Of a stretch of 64,000 nt of DNA, positions 58,988 through 64,000 are shown piece after piece; position 1 is the first letter of the stretch, and every line of letters begins with the position of its first letter. Origin of the DNA: Sinotaia quadrata (taxonomy: Eukaryota > Mollusca > Gastropoda > Architaenioglossa > Viviparidae); assembly GCA_028829895.1 (NCBI GenBank), contig JALGAQ010000009.1:1674001-1738000 (forward strand). The letters run 5' to 3'. Below the pieces are notes generated by a model that did no database searches, was not told where the DNA came from, and saw only the letters and a program-made list of their open reading frames with translations. Both the position numbers and the translations under genes were made by a program.

Positions 58988-59323
58988 ATGACGATGGATA
59001 ACGCACCATCCAAGAACTGGGAATTGACGCTATATGAACTGCACAGAAAGCCTCAAGAACCCATTACTGATGGCACGGAAATTGCAGTTAGTCCACGAAG
59101 TCTGAAGAGTGAATTGATGTGTCCGATCTGTCTCGATATACTCAAGGTCACAATGACAACGAAGGAGTGTTTGCATCGGTTTTGTTCAGAATGCATTGTG
59201 ACGGCTCTTCGGAGTGGTAATAAAGAGTGCCCGACCTGCCGTAAAAAATTGGTATCGAAACGTTCATTGCGACGAGATCCCAATTTTGATGCTCTTATTG
59301 CCAAAATTTATCCTAGTCGCGAG
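58988..59323 (+). CDS. RNF2: RING1/RNF2 Polycomb E3 ubiquitin ligase, first coding exon
   Basis: Encodes the first 112 residues of a RING1A/RING1B orthologue, the catalytic subunit of Polycomb repressive complex 1 that monoubiquitinates histone H2A in the nucleus. The order matches the family: [19 protein letters not shown] (residues 11-29), [19 protein letters not shown] (34-52), then a C3HC4 RING finger. Its zinc ligands are C45, C48, C61, H63, C66, C69, C81 and C84, followed by [19 protein letters not shown] (86-104). The start at 58988 is chosen because MTMDNAPSK precedes the conserved region as in other RING1 proteins; the second ATG (58994) would remove only two residues. The exon ends SRE at a GTAATA donor in phase 0, where the family continues with exons not seen in the window. 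All RING ligands are intact and the exon shows no damage, unlike its surroundings. RING1 versus RNF2 cannot be decided; invertebrates usually have one. Confidence 0.93.
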
Positions 59324-61081
59324 GTAATACGCTATGGAATCGTGCTCTTTTTACTCTTAAGTTGATACTTTAATGCGCTTCTTGTTAGAACTTTATGCTT
59401 CCTCGATTAGTTAATGTTACTCAGGTATACATGGAATAATTAATCTCATAATCGTAGCTCGCTGTTCACATAGGTTCTCTTATTATCCTTTCGAAATGTA
59501 ACTTAGTACCGTTTAGTTGTTCTAGATTCGTATTCGCATCTGTATAGCTTTCTACAAAAATTTGAAGCCACTAGTGTGTGTGCATAAATATTACCTCATG
59601 TCTTTCACTATACTTCAAAAGTACGTGTATGCCCAACATTTAATGGCTTAATAATCTTGGTATGCTGTCCTGTACCATAATTCAAGATGCTGCATTCATT
59701 GAGCTAGGCGTTCGTTATTTATCCTTTACTGCATTAGAACTAGCATTTCATTTAATGTATTTTATATACCAAATTACATCTCTATAAGAACTATGCAACA
59801 GCAGTCCAGGTTTTATTCTAAAAAGGTAGAATTTATTGGCTATCACTGGGTAATTAGCCTTATCTGAAGTGTAGTTATAATGCGCTCCGTATGGTTATCA
59901 GAAGATGTAATAGCATTCAATTAAGGTTCTTTTGTCGTTCTCTTTGTGGTTGTTTTGCTCATCCGACTCTTGTTATACCAAACTTATGTGAATGTATCTG
60001 AAACAATCACGCCAATTACAATTGCGTTTACCCCACTGATATACCGAGCTTCATTTTGCTGAAGTCTTGTTTTATAGGTTCGCAGGGCGATAGCATATTT
60101 TTCAGCCTACCGTACATAAATATCATTTTTCGAAGTCACGTCAAGATCTCAGTTTCAAGCGCTCCATCAACCAATCCTTATTCGCATTTTCATTCTTTGC
60201 TGCACTAAATCATGAAGTTACTGCTTTTTTAACGGAAGCCTATAATGGATTCTGGAAGTGGTTTCGAATATTATTCCTACTAACTGGAACAAATTTGGAT
60301 AAATTATGTATCTCTAGATCAAAAAGCCTCATACAAAGCTGGTTGATCGTGCTTTTGTGCATATGGGTTCATATTCAGTGTATAAATAACTCAATTTTTT
60401 TCAAAACATCTTTTAATCTGCATTTCCATTGTTCCTAATATTTGATTGATTGATTCATAAAATGTCAAATCGTTGATCTTCACCTTATTGAATCGTATTT
60501 ACCAATGTAAAATATCTTCGGGTCCAACAAACTTGTAAGACCCATCAATATGGATAGTCACACACGTCCACAGCGCACTTTCTTTCACGTTTGACTAACT
60601 CAAAGCCTTCAAAATCATCTTTTCTGATCTTATAAAAGCAGTTTGCCTATGTGTAAGAGACAGGATAGGCTGTTCTGATGTCAACTTTTTTGCTGATCAA
60701 AGAATGAGCCTTTGATGACCTAACCTTATTCATTCTTACGATCATAGCGATATTTCAACCGATTCTAATGTTATAGTACACTATGCTTGGAGGAGGTCTT
60801 GGTCTCTTCCTTCTCCTGTAATCCACGTTTGTGTGTACTAAATAGTTGCAATATTTTTAACAGCTGGTACGGATTGTGTCCGCATGATTCGTTCTATGAC
60901 TATCATCAGTTCTGTTGAATGGTGCTTGTTCTTACTTCAAGGTTCCATTCAGTACTCATCTCAGTAAACGATGTATGTATGATTCATCGCTTTGTGCCTA
61001 TTTTGGCCTGCTTGAAAAAAATGCAGGAGTCGTACTCCATCTAAAAATGCAGCGAAGAGAGAAAACGGCTAAAGTATATAG
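59324..61081. other. First intron of the RING1/RNF2 gene, nothing recognised
   Basis: AT-rich sequence without transposon motifs up to the split LTR at 61082. No second RING1 exon (the family's acidic and helical segment after PSR) could be found to the end of the window, so this intron exceeds 4.6 kb. Confidence 0.45.
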
Positions 61082-62579
61082 TGTAGTGGAATGCAAGGAT
61101 TACGAGGTTGAGATATCCACCACAATTATGTTGAATGGAGCCCGGTCTGACTACGGTTAAATCAGAAGTTGATGCGTGACGAATAGATGTGTATAGATAA
61201 GTTGACGCTGGTTAGACAGAAGTCTATAGACGAGTTAAAAGTGGGTGTTATTTTGTACATCGGATGCAAGGATAATTAGGGCAAATAAAGTTCACATCAT
61301 TGTAAAATAAATAGTCTTGGCAACAATCGGTGTTATTATTCTACCAACGTTTCGGCCTGCCGCTGCAAGATCATTGTCAATGTAAAAAGTGATTATATAA
61401 CAAGCTGGAAGCTGGATCGAAGTCTTCATTTTTCGGTTTGTCCAAGTACCTGTCTTGAGTTTTTTGTGATTGTTCTATGTCCACTTCATCACCCCCATGC
61501 GATAGTGTCTGTAAATCCCTCACCCACGAAACACTAGATAACTTAGATCCCATGTCGAAGCCTATTCACGCCATGACGTGGCACCCAGTGTCGTGCGATA
61601 ATCCGTGCCCTTACCCCGGCTAATTATGTCGGCCTTATGATTTTGATGTAAACACTAATCTCTTGCGCACTTTAAGCGGACGTTCGACCCTGAATTATTT
61701 TGATCATAGCTTTGAAAACAAACTTAATTTAATTAGGAAACATCTTAACTTATATGTTCCATCAAATATTTAGACCATGCGTAACCCAAACACTTCGAAA
61801 GTGCTGTAGAGATATCCCCAGCAATCATTGTGCTACATTTTTATGTAGACGAACGCTATCCATTGGATTTCTAAGGAAACTCTCTACCCGCATGTTTTGT
61901 GGTGGTTCAGGTTAATTAGTTCTGAGTAATGATTAACATGTGTTGTTTAAACTGTGAGATCCCAGAACACTTTGTATGTGCTGTAGAGGAATCACAAGCG
62001 AATATTGTGCCACACATTTTGTGTGGACGATCGCTATTCATCTTATAACCAATGATATTCTCTACCTGCATACATTGTGGTGATTCGGGAAACGTGGTAA
62101 AATTCAATGTAATTTTTTAATTTCTAATCTGTCCTTATGACCATCTGTACAGAGCATCCAATCTTTTTGGGTTTACTAAGGCTTTCCAAGTTTCCTAAAG
62201 GTTTGTCCCTTCAATGCTATTGAGGTTCATGCTCGACTTCGCTATTTCTATTGCCTCCGCCATCAATCGCTTTCTAACCGTTTGGAAGCCTCTTCGGATT
62301 ACGCGCACCCCTGTAAAATCTATTTTGTCTTGTGTCTAAATCCTGTCCCGCCATAGCCGAATCTCGTCCTATGTTGCCAAAACTATTTGTTTTACAATGA
62401 CTTCCCAATCAGTCACAGCATTTTTAAACTTCATATCATAGTGTTACATACATGAACGCCACTCGTATCGGTGAAGAAAGGTTGCTGTGCAAAGTGTCGA
62501 CAATTATCTCTTGGTCACATTAGAGTGCCATGGTAACTCTAACAATTGGATGCGCTAGAGAATGTAGGCAGCTCCAACA
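61082..62579 (+). mobile_element. Solo LTR split by a Penelope-like insertion
   Basis: The left part, 61082-61290, starts TGTAGTGGAATGC. The right part, about 62440-62579, ends GCTCCAACA. Together they match the LTR at 9994-10373 in order and orientation: cggtctgactacggttaaat on the left; tgaacgccactcgtatcgg, gtgtcgacaattatctcttg and agtgccatggtaactctaac on the right. ATAG flanks both ends (61078-61081, 62580-62583). The PLE in between is therefore a later insertion. Confidence 0.82.
61291..62439 (-). mobile_element. Penelope-like element, internally deleted, with terminal inverted repeats
   Basis: Minus strand from 62439: a terminal segment (aatgctgtgactgattggga, tcattgtaaaacaaatagtt), then an abrupt join near 62372 to the C-terminus of the PLE protein (62370-62220, the same region as 7745-7950). 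Two 3' units follow (62110-61790) with the gtgtggcac-type hairpin, then the tail 61665-61296. The tail ends gttgccaagactatttattt then tacaatga, the inverse of the start, giving about 28 bp of terminal inverted repeats. RT and GIY-YIG cores are missing. Confidence 0.75.
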
Positions 62580-62583
62580 ATAG

Positions 62584-62888
62584 TCCCTTTTGAAAAAATA
62601 ATCTACTAAAAGCCCTTGCAACATACCTCACAAGTTGAACCAATCTTTTTCGCTGTCTCTAGCTGAGTAATGACTGATAGTCATCCGAAATGCACGATTG
62701 ACCCTATATCATTTGCTTATCAGATTAATTGAATTTAGTTTGATTCAGTCTCCATTGCAACATCATTAAACTTCATAGATTAGTGGTTTCCCATCGCTGA
62801 TTAATATATCTGTTCGAAAGAGTGACGTATTTTTCCACTCACCGATAGTTAGATATTTGGTTTTTCTCGGAACGATGCCGGGCATATC
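62584..62888. other. Intron sequence between the two LTR insertions
   Basis: Nothing recognised. Confidence 0.35.
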
Positions 62889-63245
62889 TGTTGTAACTCC
62901 GTAAAATTTCTCACTCGAAAAATACTATTGCCTTGACTACTGATTCGTCTCCTCACTTGGTCCGACCGTGAACCGTTAGTCAAGAAAAGAACAAAGCGCC
63001 AAATTGAATATACATATTACCGCTTCAAATTTACAGTAGGAACTCGTGCCTATTTATAGTCTTTTTATGACCTTGAGATGTTCTAGAAGGTCAGGAGCTC
63101 CGTTAGCGAATGGAAAATCGGATGATGAAATTCGAAGTTTCTACGACAATTTGACTGGCTGCTCGTGTATTTGGGCATAAGGAGGGGTTTGTGACAAAAA
63201 TGAACTGCGGAATTGAAATCCTTTGCCGGAAATAGTCCGATGTCA
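62889..63245 (-). mobile_element. 3' LTR of a minus-strand Mag-like Gypsy element
   Basis: In the minus direction the LTR starts TGACATCGGACTATTTCC right after a polypurine tract (AAAGGGGAGG, 63255-63246). It ends GGAGTTACAACA at 62889, which gives 357 bp with TG...CA ends. The block tttgttcttttcttgactaa plus cggttcacggtcgg and tttttcgagtgagaaatt is shared with the LTR ending at 52239, so the two elements are related. A TATA-like ctataaatagg is at about 63053. Confidence 0.72.
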
Positions 63246-64000
63246 CCTCCCCTTTGAAGTAGTTTGGCGTAAATTGGTTGACTGGGGTCGACCTGAAAAG
63301 GACGAACAAGTGTTCTTTTGCGGCTAGTCCAACGGCAAGGTAACAAAGAAGGCGGACGAGTTGTTGTCCGTTGTTGTGAATGTAGCGTTGTCTGCGCTGG
63401 CTGAATTTCAAATGTATGCAGTAGGATATCCAGTGGAATTGCTCGCTCAGCGTTGTCCGTAGATTCACAGTCTGTTGGTCGCAGCTGATTTGCATGTCGG
63501 ACCCATGTTTCACTTCCAACCTGAACTTCGTATATCACATCTCCCAGTTTTTGTTTCCTAGTTCCAATTGCCCACGATACGTTTCCCTGACGATAATCCC
63601 GAGCGAGGACGGTATCGTTGATCTTGAAGAGCCGTAGTTTTGCTATCTTTTGTCGTTGGAGCTGTCCATCCGTGACTTGATTATGACATGAATTTAATGT
63701 TGTATGTGGTCGAATGAGATCTAAGGGTGTTCGAATCTTCCGGCCGAGTAACGCTTCGGCTGGGGTGATGTTTCCGGGCGTCTGACGGTTTGGTGTGATG
63801 CGGTAGTACATCAGAAAAGCGTCAAAGATTTCGGAAGTCGTTCTTTCCCCTTTTGACTTGAGAAGTGCCCCCTTGAATGTATCCACAAATCATTCGACTT
63901 ATCCATTTGACTGAGGATGGTGGAGATCGAGTGTGATTGATTCCATTGCGTTTACAGAAATCTGCAAAAGCAGCTGATGTAAATTGTGTTCCGTTGTCGC
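63246..64000 (-). pseudogene. Gypsy integrase, C-terminal half, partial at window edge
   Basis: From the right edge in the minus direction: DNGTQFTSAAFADFCKRNGI (catalytic-core block with the second Asp, 63998-63940), a damaged junction near 63890, then MDTFKGALLKSKGERTTSEI, YYRITPNRQTPGNITPAEAL and LGRKIRTPLDLIRPH. The C-terminal domain follows, with FKINDTVLARDYRQGNVSWA, IGTRKQKLGDVIYEVQVGSE and WVRHANQLRPTD (63480). The open frame then continues to the polypurine tract at 63246 and into the LTR. At least one break near 63890 separates core from C-terminus. Gag, protease and RT lie beyond the window. Confidence 0.8.

Overview
This is an AT-rich, intron-heavy eukaryotic window dominated by transposable elements, with no operons, ribosome binding sites or other prokaryotic signals. 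It looks like a blood-fluke-type trematode (Schistosoma or a close relative). The reasons are tRNA-derived short repeats carrying hammerhead ribozyme motifs (the Sm-alpha type of schistosomes), Penelope-like elements, an RTE-like LINE in many copies, CsRn1-like and Mag-like Gypsy LTR elements, long (ATT)n tails, TTAGGG-type repeats and very short introns (41 and 56 bp) beside multi-kilobase ones. The genus is an inference; nothing here fixes the species.

Three host genes are visible, all as exons among transposon debris. (1) A minus-strand gene with six exons at 17205-514, running off the left edge. All splice phases agree and it encodes a beta-rich segment followed by a long coiled coil; I do not recognise the family. 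(2) A minus-strand gene between about 49.5 and 22.8 kb, read as a plexin-domain-containing (PLXDC/TEM7-like) type I membrane protein: possible nidogen-like exon, PSI domain, transmembrane exon, and a charged cytoplasmic tail with the stop. (3) The first coding exon of a plus-strand RING1/RNF2 (Polycomb E3 ligase) orthologue at 58988-59323, whose remaining exons lie beyond the right edge.

Layout. 1-5 kb: terminal exon of gene 1, a hAT (GTF2IRD2-like) transposase relic and a reversed RTE-like LINE. 5-10.4 kb: a nested stack (LINE, then a Penelope-like element, then a hammerhead SINE) and a solo LTR. 10.8-17.2 kb: second SINE, LINE relics and five exons of gene 1. 17.7-21.1 kb: short (ATT)-tailed repeat, Penelope-like element with RT motifs, and two more hammerhead SINE copies. 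21-37 kb: PLXDC introns with LINE, Gypsy and R2/R4-type relics plus a tandem repeat. 37-43 kb: second tandem-repeat locus, telomere-like array and a nearly intact LINE. 43-51 kb: internally deleted R2/R4-type element, LINE relics, PSI exon, third solo LTR. 51.6-57.4 kb: Mag-like Gypsy element and reversed CsRn1-like fragments. 57.5-64 kb: RING1 exon, a solo LTR split by a Penelope-like element, and the 3' end of a minus-strand Gypsy element.

The most interesting signal is a set of hammerhead-ribozyme-like motifs in three sequence contexts: two near-identical tRNA-derived SINE copies plus one broken copy, two diverged tRNA-like repeats, and a 310-335 bp tandem repeat at two loci resembling retrozymes or satellites. 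Also notable are a solo-LTR family with perfect 4-bp target duplications at 3 of 3 copies, and an R2/R4-type element set between (TAA)n tracts.
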